Positions 22,618 through 28,956 of a stretch of 29,098 bases of DNA are shown in pieces; position 1 is the stretch's first letter; each line of letters starts with the position of its first letter. The DNA is from a virus. Under the pieces are notes generated by a model. It had not been told where the DNA came from, made no database searches, and worked only from the letters and a program-made list of their open reading frames with translations. Both the position numbers and the translations under genes were made by a program. The DNA is taken from positions 1 to 29,098 of the IMG/VR virus record IMGVR_UViG_3300005838_000047, one strand, 5' to 3'.

Positions 22618-24833
22618 TCGTCTACCTCCTCTATGTTGATAATCCAGCGGCCATGCCGCGCTACCTTGCTCGTCTGCTCCATCCAAACCTGGTGGGCCGG
22701 CAACAATATCGGCGTCTCCAGCTGGGCGTACAGCGCCTCCAGGTGCTTGGACGCCAGGGTCGCGACCTCGGGCCAGCATTGATGGCCCTGCATCTTTTTG
22801 TGTACCGCCTTCATGTTGGAGAAGGTGCCGGCCCCGAGGGTATCTACGAGCGCCTCCGCGAGGGCTGTGGCGCCAAGGACATCGATCGCGCTATCCAGCA
22901 GGGAGTTGATCGCCTCGGCCTGGCTGGTGCGCCTGCAGACGCCTATGGGCCGGCCCTCGCCCTCGTCCATCTCCTGGCCGACCAGCTCGTAGTAGACCGG
23001 ATCGAGCGCCTGGCCCTCCCGGATCTTGCCGGTGTCCAGGACGATCCACCGCGACAGGTTCTGCTCCAGGGCCAGCTTGTTCCACTCGCGCCGCTGCTCC
23101 TGGTTCTTGGGGATGAACTGCGCCAGGGTGAAGCCACAGTCCAGCGCGCTGTAGATGGCGCCAGAGCCTCGCCAGGCGCCGCTGTCGCCCCGATACCAGT
23201 CATGCTGTTTGGTGCGGTCCTTGGGCGTGTGGTGGGCGTACATCACCGCCGCACCGGACAGGTTGGAGATCAGCAGGAAGGCCTTGGTCAACAAGGCGGC
23301 GCTCGCCGCCGAGTTTTCGTCCATCGCGTCGCTCAAGGTGACATACGGGTCGAAGATGATCAGCTTGACCTGGTGCCGCAAAGCCTCGGCGACGACCTTG
23401 GCTATGTTGTCCTCGTCGAGCTCCCCGGTGCCGATCTCGTTCATGGCGACCAGGCGCAGCATGCCGTCGTCCTTGCCGCGCACGACGATGGGGTGCTCGT
23501 TGGAGGTGTCGCCATGCTGCAAGGCCACGGCCTTGACGCGGCGCTGGATGTCCTCGACCCGCTCCTCGTTAGCGATCCACAGGCTACCGGCGCCAGCGTC
23601 GACCTGAGGTAAGCCGAGGCGGGATGTATCGCTCGCCGCCAGGCCCGCGACCAGCGACGCCAGCCACCTGGTCTTGCCGACGTTCGACGTCCCGCCCAGC
23701 GACACCGTCGACCCCTCGGGGATCATGTCCGGGATCACCCAGGTCAGGGGCTCGATGCGGAGGGCGCGCAAATCGGCCAGCGTCGTCGCGATAAACTCCG
23801 ACGTACTGGGCGTCGCCTCGGGCCCACTCCCAGAGCTCGGTGCGTTCTGTAACGCCTCGACCTTGCTCTTGATGTCCCCCAGCGAGGTCTCTCGCTGGGG
23901 CCCGATAGGGCGCGCCAGTGCGTCTTGCATGCCTCCGATGTCTACCAGGCTCTCCGCCGGATCCATGATCGCCGCCAGCTCGGGCGTGATGTCGGTCGGC
24001 ATCAGCTTGACGAAGGCGCTGTCGACCAGCTCGGTGATCTTGGAGTACCGCTCCATCCAGTCGCCGTACCTGGCGTGCTTGTCGCTCGCCGCGTAGCTGT
24101 CCTGCATGATGGTCTGCAGGATCTCGATGATGCCGCCCTTGGTGAACGGCTTGCCGTCGGGCCCCGTGCGCAGGGGCAGGCGCCACGACAGCGTCCGCAA
24201 TGATCCGTAGAAATCCTCGGCCGTTTTGATGCGCCGCACGAGCTCGTCGTCGTCGACGTCGGAGAAGCTCTCGTGAGGCAGGGTGCCCGAGCCGCCCTTG
24301 TCCTTCATGGCGTCTCGCAGGAGCTCCAGGGGGAAGTCCCGAGGCAGGCACGAGACCTCGACCGTGTAGCCGCCGGTCGGGGGCCAGCAGACGTAGCCTG
24401 TGCCGACCGCCTTGATCTCGATACCTTCACGCAGCGTCGCCGGGAACTTGATGCTGTCGCCTGGGTGCTTGAAGAAAATATGCAGCCCGCCCGACCGCGT
24501 CCGGTGCCACAGCGTCTTCCCGAGGTAGTGCATGTTATCCTCGACCCACTGCTTCAGCTCCTCGGGATATTTATAGAGATCGACGTCGAGGCACATGAGC
24601 CCTGACATGGATCCCATAGGCACGGCGATCTCGTTGGCGCGGGGGTGGGAGAACAGATCCTTGACGACCTTGGGCGTCTGGCTGGCCAGCTTGAAGCCGC
24701 CCTCGCCCCGGCCTACCGGCTTGCCGGTCAGCTCGGCCCAGGCCTTGTTGGACCAGGTGGGCCGCTTCTCATCTGTGGGGAACACGGGTAGCTTTTTGGC
24801 TACCTCGAGGGCAGCCTTGACGATGTCTTTCAT
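22614..24833 (-). CDS. Bifunctional prim-pol primase / RepA-like hexameric helicase (739 aa)
   Basis: 739 aa from ATG 24833 with AGGAGG 7 nt upstream. Residues 1-170 are an archaeo-eukaryotic-type prim-pol domain: ALEVAKKLPVFP, VPMGSMSGLMCLDVDLYKYP with the metal pair D83/D85, HRTRSGGLHIFFKHP with H118, and IEIKAVGTGYVCWPP carrying the third acidic residue region. A helical linker follows. Residues about 365-600 are a RecA/RepA-like ATPase: Walker A GGTSNVGKT (380-388), ANEERVEDIQ, Walker B LIIFDPYVTL (491-500), and MYAHHTPKD after it (sensor-like His). The C-terminal part may be a winged-helix region. It should prime and unwind phage DNA at the fork. No separate polymerase gene is in the window. 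Confidence 0.88.
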   Translation of the reverse strand: MKDIVKAALEVAKKLPVFPTDEKRPTWSNKAWAELTGKPVGRGEGGFKLASQTPKVVKDLFSHPRANEIAVPMGSMSGLMCLDVDLYKYPEELKQWVEDNMHYLGKTLWHRTRSGGLHIFFKHPGDSIKFPATLREGIEIKAVGTGYVCWPPTGGYTVEVSCLPRDFPLELLRDAMKDKGGSGTLPHESFSDVDDDELVRRIKTAEDFYGSLRTLSWRLPLRTGPDGKPFTKGGIIEILQTIMQDSYAASDKHARYGDWMERYSKITELVDSAFVKLMPTDITPELAAIMDPAESLVDIGGMQDALARPIGPQRETSLGDIKSKVEALQNAPSSGSGPEATPSTSEFIATTLADLRALRIEPLTWVIPDMIPEGSTVSLGGTSNVGKTRWLASLVAGLAASDTSRLGLPQVDAGAGSLWIANEERVEDIQRRVKAVALQHGDTSNEHPIVVRGKDDGMLRLVAMNEIGTGELDEDNIAKVVAEALRHQVKLIIFDPYVTLSDAMDENSAASAALLTKAFLLISNLSGAAVMYAHHTPKDRTKQHDWYRGDSGAWRGSGAIYSALDCGFTLAQFIPKNQEQRREWNKLALEQNLSRWIVLDTGKIREGQALDPVYYELVGQEMDEGEGRPIGVCRRTSQAEAINSLLDSAIDVLGATALAEALVDTLGAGTFSNMKAVHKKMQGHQCWPEVATLASKHLEALYAQLETPILLPAHQVWMEQTSKVARHGRWIINIEEVDE

Positions 24834-24882
24834 ATCAACCTCCTAGTGAGCCGGCGACGTTACGCCTCGGCCACGGTACTTG

Positions 24883-25167
24883 TCAACGCCGACGCCTTGC
24901 TCGAGCCAGCCCAGGCAGCGTCGTGTGGTGGTAGTCGTAATGCAGCTGTTTGATGTCAGCCTCGGTTTGGGTCAGCCTCTCCTCGATCTTGTCGAGCCGC
25001 TCCAGGATCGCCTGGGTCGCGTCGTGCAGCGCCTGCATGCCCTCGCCGACGGTGACGCGCGGGTCGTTAGTCTCGCCGCAGTCGCACATGAGTGCCTGGT
25101 TGCCGATCTCCTCCGGGGTCGGGTAGTCCAGCTGCTGGCCGCAGCCCGTGCAATATGCCCATGTCAT
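24883..25167 (-). CDS. Small zinc-ribbon-like / coiled-coil protein (94 aa)
   Basis: 94 aa from ATG 25167 (ATGA with the gene before). Residues 6-9 (CTGC) and 28-30 (CDC) give two Cys pairs that could hold a zinc ion. Residues about 45-75 are a heptad-like helix (ILERLDKIEERLTQTEADIKQL, split by heptads), and the end is a cluster of four Arg. It could bind nucleic acid as a dimer. Function unknown. A 49-nt gap and the strong AGGAGG of the primase gene follow. Confidence 0.6.
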   Translation of the reverse strand: MTWAYCTGCGQQLDYPTPEEIGNQALMCDCGETNDPRVTVGEGMQALHDATQAILERLDKIEERLTQTEADIKQLHYDYHHTTLPGLARARRRR

Positions 25168-25394
25168 GGGGTCATCTCCTTTGTCATCAGTTGCTCCATG
25201 GCCAGGGCCATGATCTTGCGTAGGTCGCCGATCGGTACGCCGACGACGATGTCTTCCTCGGGGATCGCCCTGGGCGCCATGGCGATGACCTCGGGGAAGA
25301 TCTTGAACATCTCCTCCATCTTGTCCCGGAGCCCGCGCTCCTCCTTCGATAGCCGCGCCGGATCCTTTGCCGGCATATCGTGAAACGTCGTCAT
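25164..25394 (-). CDS. Hypothetical helical protein (76 aa)
   Basis: 76 aa; ATG 25394 is chosen because it overlaps the previous stop (ATGA) and has AGGAGAGAAG before it. The sequence is mostly helical: SKEERGLRDKMEEMFKIFPEV, then VPIGDLRKIMALAMEQLMT (both shown as parts). Met and Glu are frequent. No motif or family is recognised. Confidence 0.5.
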   Translation of the reverse strand: MTTFHDMPAKDPARLSKEERGLRDKMEEMFKIFPEVIAMAPRAIPEEDIVVGVPIGDLRKIMALAMEQLMTKEMTP

Positions 25395-26104
25395 GTCTTC
25401 TCTCCTGCTAAACTTTTGATGTCGTCGTCGGACCACAGCTCACGGAGCCAGCGGTCCCGGTAGATCAGTGCCGTCGTCTTCTCGACGTACAGCGGGTCGA
25501 GCCGTAGGTTCTCCCAGTGCCGCCGGCGCTGGTTCAGTTTGCGGTCGGGGTGCTCGCGGGCCCTCTTATCCAGCGCGATCGATTGCTCCACGAGGCGCTT
25601 CCGAGCGGCCATCTTGTCGAGGGTCGCCTGCTTGGCGGCACGCCGTTTCTCGTACTCCCGTGCCGCGTTGTCTTCGCGGATCTGCCGCGCCTCCTCCTGC
25701 TCTCGGGCGCGGTCGATGATCGCCTGCTCGTCCCACTTGCGGACGGCCTCCAGGCGGATCGCCTCCCGCTCCTCCCAGTCGATCTGCTGCAACTCGTCGG
25801 CAGCCTTGAGCTCCTCCTGCCAGGTATGCTGGGGGGCCGGCGTCTCGGGAGCGTGCCGCGTGCCTGTATCGAGGGGTTCGTAGTCGTCCTCGTCGACGAT
25901 GGGCTCCGCACGCCACAGGTGCCTGTCATTGTAGACGGCCTTGGGTATATTGGCGGCGCCGGCCATCTCCGCCAGGCGCTCCACGAACTCGTCCTGATCC
26001 TGAATTGTCAGGTCGCAGGTGTCCTCGTCCTCGCCGTAGGTATTGACCCAGTAGGGGACGAAGCGAAAGTAGCCCATGATGTGCGGGTTCTTGCGGGTCA
26101 GCAT
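25391..26104 (-). CDS. Charged coiled-coil protein, unknown function (237 aa)
   Basis: 237 aa; ATG 26104 follows GGGGGGCCGGC directly and overlaps the upstream stop by 7 nt. Residues 1-75 look folded (GYFRFVPYWVNTYGEDED, IQDQDEFVERLAEMAGA). A Pro/Thr linker follows at about 85-100. Residues about 100-200 are a long Glu/Arg/Ala-rich helix, almost certainly coiled coil. The end has RDRWLRELWSDDDIKSLAG. I do not recognise a family. It could be an adaptor for replication proteins, but that is only a guess from its neighbours. Confidence 0.55.
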   Translation of the reverse strand: MLTRKNPHIMGYFRFVPYWVNTYGEDEDTCDLTIQDQDEFVERLAEMAGAANIPKAVYNDRHLWRAEPIVDEDDYEPLDTGTRHAPETPAPQHTWQEELKAADELQQIDWEEREAIRLEAVRKWDEQAIIDRAREQEEARQIREDNAAREYEKRRAAKQATLDKMAARKRLVEQSIALDKRAREHPDRKLNQRRRHWENLRLDPLYVEKTTALIYRDRWLRELWSDDDIKSLAGEKT

Positions 26105-26289
26105 GCCGGCCCCCCGAATAGCTTGCGTATCCGCTGGCGGGTTAGGTGCCGCCGCTCGTCGTCGCGGCCTTGGAACCAGTAGCGCCTCTCGGGCCAGCCG
26201 CCGGGGTAGGGGCACGGGCAGACGGCGCGCCTAGCAGAGAGGCGCCCAGTGACGCGGGCCTCGACAGCCTCGTCCTCGGTGATGCTCAT
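26098..26289 (-). CDS. Small RMF-like (ribosome modulation factor / CrpP-type fold) protein B (63 aa)
   Basis: 63 aa; ATG 26289 is chosen for its ATGA overlap with the gene before. The core CPYPGGWPERRYWFQGRDDE (CPY at 26-28) matches the RMF pattern CPY....R..W..G...A/E that in E. coli RMF reads CPYQTLNQRSQWLGGWREA. An N-terminal acidic helix precedes it and a basic C-terminus follows (RQRIRKLFGG). RMF makes inactive 100S ribosome dimers; CrpP-type relatives have other roles. It is next to a second protein with the same pattern. Similarity rests on a short motif only. Confidence 0.5.
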   Translation of the reverse strand: MSITEDEAVEARVTGRLSARRAVCPCPYPGGWPERRYWFQGRDDERRHLTRQRIRKLFGGPAC

Positions 26290-26498
26290 CCAACGTACCC
26301 CAACGCTTTGTTCTGGCCGCGTTGCCAGTGTTTGGCGGCGTCGCTGCCTGCCTTGTAGGGGCAGGGGGCGCCGAGGGGGGCGATGTAGCCCTCGCGGAAC
26401 CACCGCTGTTGCGCACCGGCGATATGCGCCTGGTTGCGCCGGCCCGCGCGGGAGCGGTTAGTGCGCCTGGTGTGAGGGGCGTTGTGGGTGCGGGTCAT
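26286..26498 (-). CDS. Small RMF-like (ribosome modulation factor / CrpP-type fold) protein A (70 aa)
   Basis: 70 aa from ATG 26498 (ATGA overlap with the peptidase-like gene). The basic N-terminus (RRTNRSRAGRRN) is followed by REGYIAPLGAPCPYKAGSD and AAKHWQRGQNKAL. This matches E. coli RMF block by block: RGYQAGIAG...CPY.......W..GW..A, with CPY at 46-48. The RMF family are 55-aa ribosome-binding proteins that silence 70S ribosomes; phage relatives are often labelled Rmf/CrpP-fold. Being paired with the next gene it may form a heterodimer or be a duplication. Function in this phage is inference. Confidence 0.58.
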   Translation of the reverse strand: MTRTHNAPHTRRTNRSRAGRRNQAHIAGAQQRWFREGYIAPLGAPCPYKAGSDAAKHWQRGQNKALGYVG

Positions 26499-26869
26499 GA
26501 CTTCACCTCCGCCAGGAACCAGACGTCCAGGACGCGGCGCCGCGCCAGCTGCCGGGGATCGCGGACCCCAGACTGATCTTCGATCACGCCGTCGACCAGG
26601 GAGACAAAGTGCCCGCCGATCTGCATGATGTACTTGCGGCCCTCGATAGCGTTGAGCTTGATCCAGGTGCGCAGGGTGCCGCCGGCAGCCTCGGGCTTGA
26701 ACTTGTAGCCCAAGTCGCTGGCCGTGGCGATCAGGCGGTACAGGTGCGACCGCCCTTTCCACTGATGGCCGAGCTCGTAGTCGCTCTTGTACCGGATCTC
26801 AAACTCGGTGACGTGGCAGTCCAGGATCCGCGCCATCGCGGTCGGGCCACAGTTGGGTCGGTAGGTCAT
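26495..26869 (-). CDS. C39-like / papain-fold cysteine peptidase-like protein (124 aa)
   Basis: 124 aa; ATG 26869 is chosen for its ATGA overlap and the AGGAGAAAAGT before it. The layout is that of compact phage papain-fold proteins: NCGPTAMARI with candidate nucleophile Cys 7, a helix SHLYRLIATASDLGY, then GGTLRTWIK and IMQIGGHFVSLVDG with candidate His 87 and IEDQSG with Asp 98. The Cys-His-Asp order matches peptidase C39. It is shorter than secreted C39 peptidases and has no transporter next to it, so it acts in the host cytoplasm. Target unknown. Confidence 0.68.
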   Translation of the reverse strand: MTYRPNCGPTAMARILDCHVTEFEIRYKSDYELGHQWKGRSHLYRLIATASDLGYKFKPEAAGGTLRTWIKLNAIEGRKYIMQIGGHFVSLVDGVIEDQSGVRDPRQLARRRVLDVWFLAEVKS

Positions 26870-27060
26870 ACTTTTCTCCTCCGGTAAACTTCGACGACGT
26901 AGGCATCCCACTCGTCGTACAGCTTAATGACATACGGATCGTCGGGCTCCTTTGTTTTACACAGGGGCCCGTCGAGGGTCGCCTTGATGTCGCGCAGGGC
27001 GTGCTCCATCTCGGCGATGGTCATGCCCCTGGCTTTCTCCTCGTAGGCTACGCGGTTCAT
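26866..27060 (-). CDS. Small charged protein (64 aa)
   Basis: 64 aa from ATG 27060, 3 nt after the stop of the PP-loop gene and overlapping the peptidase-like gene as ATGA. Two likely helices: YEEKARGMTIAEMEHALRDI and DPYVIKLYDEWDAYVVEVYR. No family is recognised. The codon density and coupling on both sides support it as a real gene. Confidence 0.55.
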   Translation of the reverse strand: MNRVAYEEKARGMTIAEMEHALRDIKATLDGPLCKTKEPDDPYVIKLYDEWDAYVVEVYRRRKV

Positions 27061-27063
27061 GCT

Positions 27064-27966
27064 CTACGCCCTCCGCAAGAAGCTGGGGATCGTGAAGGCG
27101 TCCTCGACGACCGTGACGCGGGCACGCCACTCGCCGGTCGACAGCTGCCGGCCTTCGACGCGCTTGGCGAAGAGCCTGGCGCCTGCCGCCCAGCTGTCGA
27201 TCCGCCACATGCCCTTGGGGGCGCGGGGCCGCTTCTCTCCGACCAGCGGCTTGCCGGCGTCCAGCCAGGCCTGGTGCTTGATGGCGGAGGTTGCCTCGAA
27301 GGCGCGCTCGATCTCTTCGACCTGGGCCCAGGCGTCGTCGTCCTGCGCGGCCTGCTCGATCTCACACTGGCTCATGAAGGGGCAGAAGACGCAGCTGGAT
27401 TTTTTGACCGCGTGCGGCCAGACGGCGGCGATGATCTGCTCGCAGGTCTCGCGGGTCCAGCCCAGGTCGACCAGGGGGTGCTTGAACTGATGCTTCGATT
27501 TGGGATCCGCCTGGAAGCGGGCCCGCTGTGTCTCGTTGGCTTCGATGCCGACCAGCCAGGTGATGTCGTCGCCGGCGTACTCTTTAGTCGCCCACTTCTG
27601 CATGGGCTCGCCCTTGAACTTCAGGGAGCAGACGTGCGGCCCGCCAGGCATCACAGGAACGGTGCCGTTGCCCAGCAACCACTGCTGGATCGTCATGGGG
27701 TTGCCGTCCTTGTCCATCTTGCGCACGCGGGAGAAGGGGATGCTGGCGATGCCGCACTGGCGGATCGCGGTGTCGACGTTGGTGTAGGTGTGTGCGAACT
27801 CGGCGCCGGGGTCGGCGAAGACGACGTGATCGATCTGGCCGATCGCGTCGCGGATCTCGTTGGCGCTCGTGCCAGTCAGGTTGGCGACGGTCGCCGTATA
27901 CAGGTGAGCTGCCAGGATTGCGGTGCTATCTACGCCGCCACCGAATGCTAGGATCGTCTTGGTCAT
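27064..27966 (-). CDS. PP-loop ATPase, PAPS-reductase / adenine nucleotide alpha hydrolase type (300 aa)
   Basis: 300 aa; ATG 27966 is chosen since CGGAG stands before it and an earlier ATG would lie inside the promoter. The signature FGGGVDST (8-15) is the SGGxDS PP-loop that binds ATP and adenylates a substrate. HVVFADPGAEFAHTY (47-61) follows, as in phosphoadenosine-phosphosulfate reductase-like proteins. Cys 113 (HVCSLKFK) and the cluster CVFCPFMSQC (192-201) could hold an iron-sulfur or zinc site. It is the first gene of the leftward operon, so expressed early. Such phage enzymes may act in sulfur or base-modification chemistry; no other modification gene is seen, so the role is open. 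Confidence 0.75.
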   Translation of the reverse strand: MTKTILAFGGGVDSTAILAAHLYTATVANLTGTSANEIRDAIGQIDHVVFADPGAEFAHTYTNVDTAIRQCGIASIPFSRVRKMDKDGNPMTIQQWLLGNGTVPVMPGGPHVCSLKFKGEPMQKWATKEYAGDDITWLVGIEANETQRARFQADPKSKHQFKHPLVDLGWTRETCEQIIAAVWPHAVKKSSCVFCPFMSQCEIEQAAQDDDAWAQVEEIERAFEATSAIKHQAWLDAGKPLVGEKRPRAPKGMWRIDSWAAGARLFAKRVEGRQLSTGEWRARVTVVEDAFTIPSFLRRA

Positions 27967-28005
27967 TTTTCTGCTCCGTTGCGTTAAATCAATCGCTCCA
28001 AGGAG

Positions 28006-28032
28006 CGTATAGATCAGTGACTGATCAGTCAA
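28006..28032 (-). promoter_or_regulatory. Leftward sigma70-like promoter for the main operon
   Basis: On the minus strand the -35 box is TTGACT (28027-28032) and the -10 box TATACG (28006-28011), with a 15-bp spacer that is slightly short. The 14-bp palindrome TGACTGATCAGTCA covers the -35/spacer, so a bound dimer would block it. The first gene, the PP-loop ATPase, starts 40 nt downstream with its own CGGAG site. Confidence 0.6.
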
Positions 28033-28056
28033 CCCCCTGTCACTGATAAAAAGCGC

Positions 28057-28086
28057 TTGCGCCTGTCACTGATATGTGACCATAAT
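28057..28086 (+). promoter_or_regulatory. Rightward sigma70-like promoter
   Basis: -35 TTGCGC (28057-28062) and -10 CATAAT (28081-28086) are separated by 18 bp. One copy of CCTGTCACTGATA (28062-28074) sits in the spacer. The ATG at 28128 lies 41 nt after the -10 box and has AGGAG (28116-28120) before it. Confidence 0.6.
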
Positions 28087-28127
28087 TCACCTCGACCAGC
28101 GACAGAACCCTTTAACAGGAGCACAAC

Positions 28128-28583
28128 ATGACCAAGATCAACCTGGACAGCCTGACTACCAAAGAGATGACAGACGCGCAGTACAAGACCTGGACCCACA
28201 CCTGGATCAAAGAGTATGCGGCCAGCATGGTCGCCGAGTGCGGCATGACGAAAAAAGACGCCAAGTTCCACGCCGAGCACGCCTTCGAGAATTTCATTGG
28301 CCAGGCCGGCGACGAGGCCCGCGACGAGCGCATCATGCACGCCCGCAGCTATGAGGGAGACGCCGCATTTGAAGCCCGCCAGGAAATGACCGCCGCCGAG
28401 GAAGACGAAGCCCAGGCGCAACACGCCATCGACGAAGACGCCGCCCTTCAGGCCCAGCGCGAGGCCGCGTACCCCGCCACCGCAGAGGACGTCATGCCCC
28501 GCCAACGCGCAGATAGGTATATTGAAGACGATTACGATCCCGAGCAGGTTCCTGACGGCGGCTGGGACGAGATCCCCTGGTAG
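28128..28583 (+). CDS. Acidic hypothetical protein, first rightward gene (151 aa)
   Basis: 151 aa from ATG 28128 behind CAGGAGCACAAC. The N-terminal half is helical and neutral (YKTWTHTWIKEYAASMVAECG, KKDAKFHAEHAFENFIG, in parts). From about residue 75 it becomes Asp/Glu/Ala/Gln-rich, and it ends ERYIEDDYD-like with GGWDEIPW. No family is recognised. It is the first gene after the rightward promoter, so early expression is likely. Very acidic small early phage proteins can mimic DNA, but nothing here shows that. Confidence 0.6.
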   Translation: MTKINLDSLTTKEMTDAQYKTWTHTWIKEYAASMVAECGMTKKDAKFHAEHAFENFIGQAGDEARDERIMHARSYEGDAAFEARQEMTAAEEDEAQAQHAIDEDAALQAQREAAYPATAEDVMPRQRADRYIEDDYDPEQVPDGGWDEIPW

Positions 28584-28591
28584 AGATCGAA

Positions 28592-28605
28592 ACGCCCTCG
28601 GGCGT
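28592..28605 (+). terminator. Short hairpin between the first two rightward genes
   Basis: ACGCCC and GGGCGT pair around TC just after the stop of the 151-aa gene (6-bp stem; five pairs with a CTCG loop is the likelier form). There is no T-run after it, so it would attenuate weakly or serve as an mRNA end rather than terminate. Confidence 0.3.
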
Positions 28606-28653
28606 CTGCCGGTGGATCCGGTACTGATGAGATCAACAACCAAGGAGAGCACC

Positions 28654-28956
28654 ATGACTTTGCAGCAAGACATCGACACCGCCGCCCATTGGCTGCGCAG
28701 CGACACGCCCGAGGAGGCGTTCGACTTCGAGATGGTCGCGGAGACCGAGATGTATACCGCCAAGCTGGTCGCACGGCGCGGCCAGGCGCGGGTCACTTTT
28801 CTTGTCATCGACAACCAGACGCTCCGCGTCTCGACGTCGCCGGCCCTCTCCAACATCCTGCTCGACTGGCCGCAGATGCCGCGCCTGGCCATGCAGGCTG
28901 CCAAGTGGCGCCGCCGCTACAACGAGCGGGTCAATGGGGAGTACGTCTCATCATGA
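28654..28956 (+). CDS. Small hypothetical protein (100 aa)
   Basis: 100 aa; ATG 28654 is chosen because AAGGAGAGCACC precedes it, whereas the in-frame ATG 28522 lies within the previous gene. The product has a helical start (LQQDIDTAAHWLRSDTPEE), a beta section (FEMVAETEMYTAKLVARRG, RVTFLVIDNQTLRVS) and a helical, basic end (LAMQAAKWRRRYNERVNG). No family is recognised. It overlaps the next gene as ATGA. Confidence 0.55.
   Translation: MTLQQDIDTAAHWLRSDTPEEAFDFEMVAETEMYTAKLVARRGQARVTFLVIDNQTLRVSTSPALSNILLDWPQMPRLAMQAAKWRRRYNERVNGEYVSS

Larger units (their letters stand above)
27967..28127. promoter_or_regulatory. Divergent control region with operator-like repeats
   Basis: This 161-bp spacer separates the leftward operon from the rightward genes. 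It contains the two promoters listed separately, the direct repeat CCTGTCACTGATA (28036-28048 and 28062-28074, 26 bp apart), the inverted partial copy ATCAGTGAC (28013-28021), the 14-bp palindrome TGACTGATCAGTCA (28018-28031), GTCAC/GTGAC arms at 28065-28080, and a CGCTCC-AA-GGAGCG hairpin at 27994-28007. The spacing and symmetry suit a repressor or switch. No regulator gene for it is in the window. Confidence 0.72.

Noticed and set aside
22653-23612. Plus-strand open frame of 319 codons
   Set aside because: Antisense to the primase-helicase. The peptide is low-complexity Leu/Val/Asp/Gly-rich, typical of a shadow.
27001-27951. Plus-strand open frame of 316 codons
   Set aside because: Antisense to the PP-loop ATPase, which has a clear PP-loop and Cys cluster; the plus frame shows nothing.
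27967-28032. Upstream ATG for the PP-loop ATPase adding 22 residues
   Set aside because: The extra codons lie in the promoter/operator region, and CGGAG stands before ATG 27966.
28029-28904. Minus-strand open frame of 291 codons covering the rightward genes
   Set aside because: It would run through the promoter region and oppose two genes with good ribosome sites; its peptide is a hydrophobic shadow.
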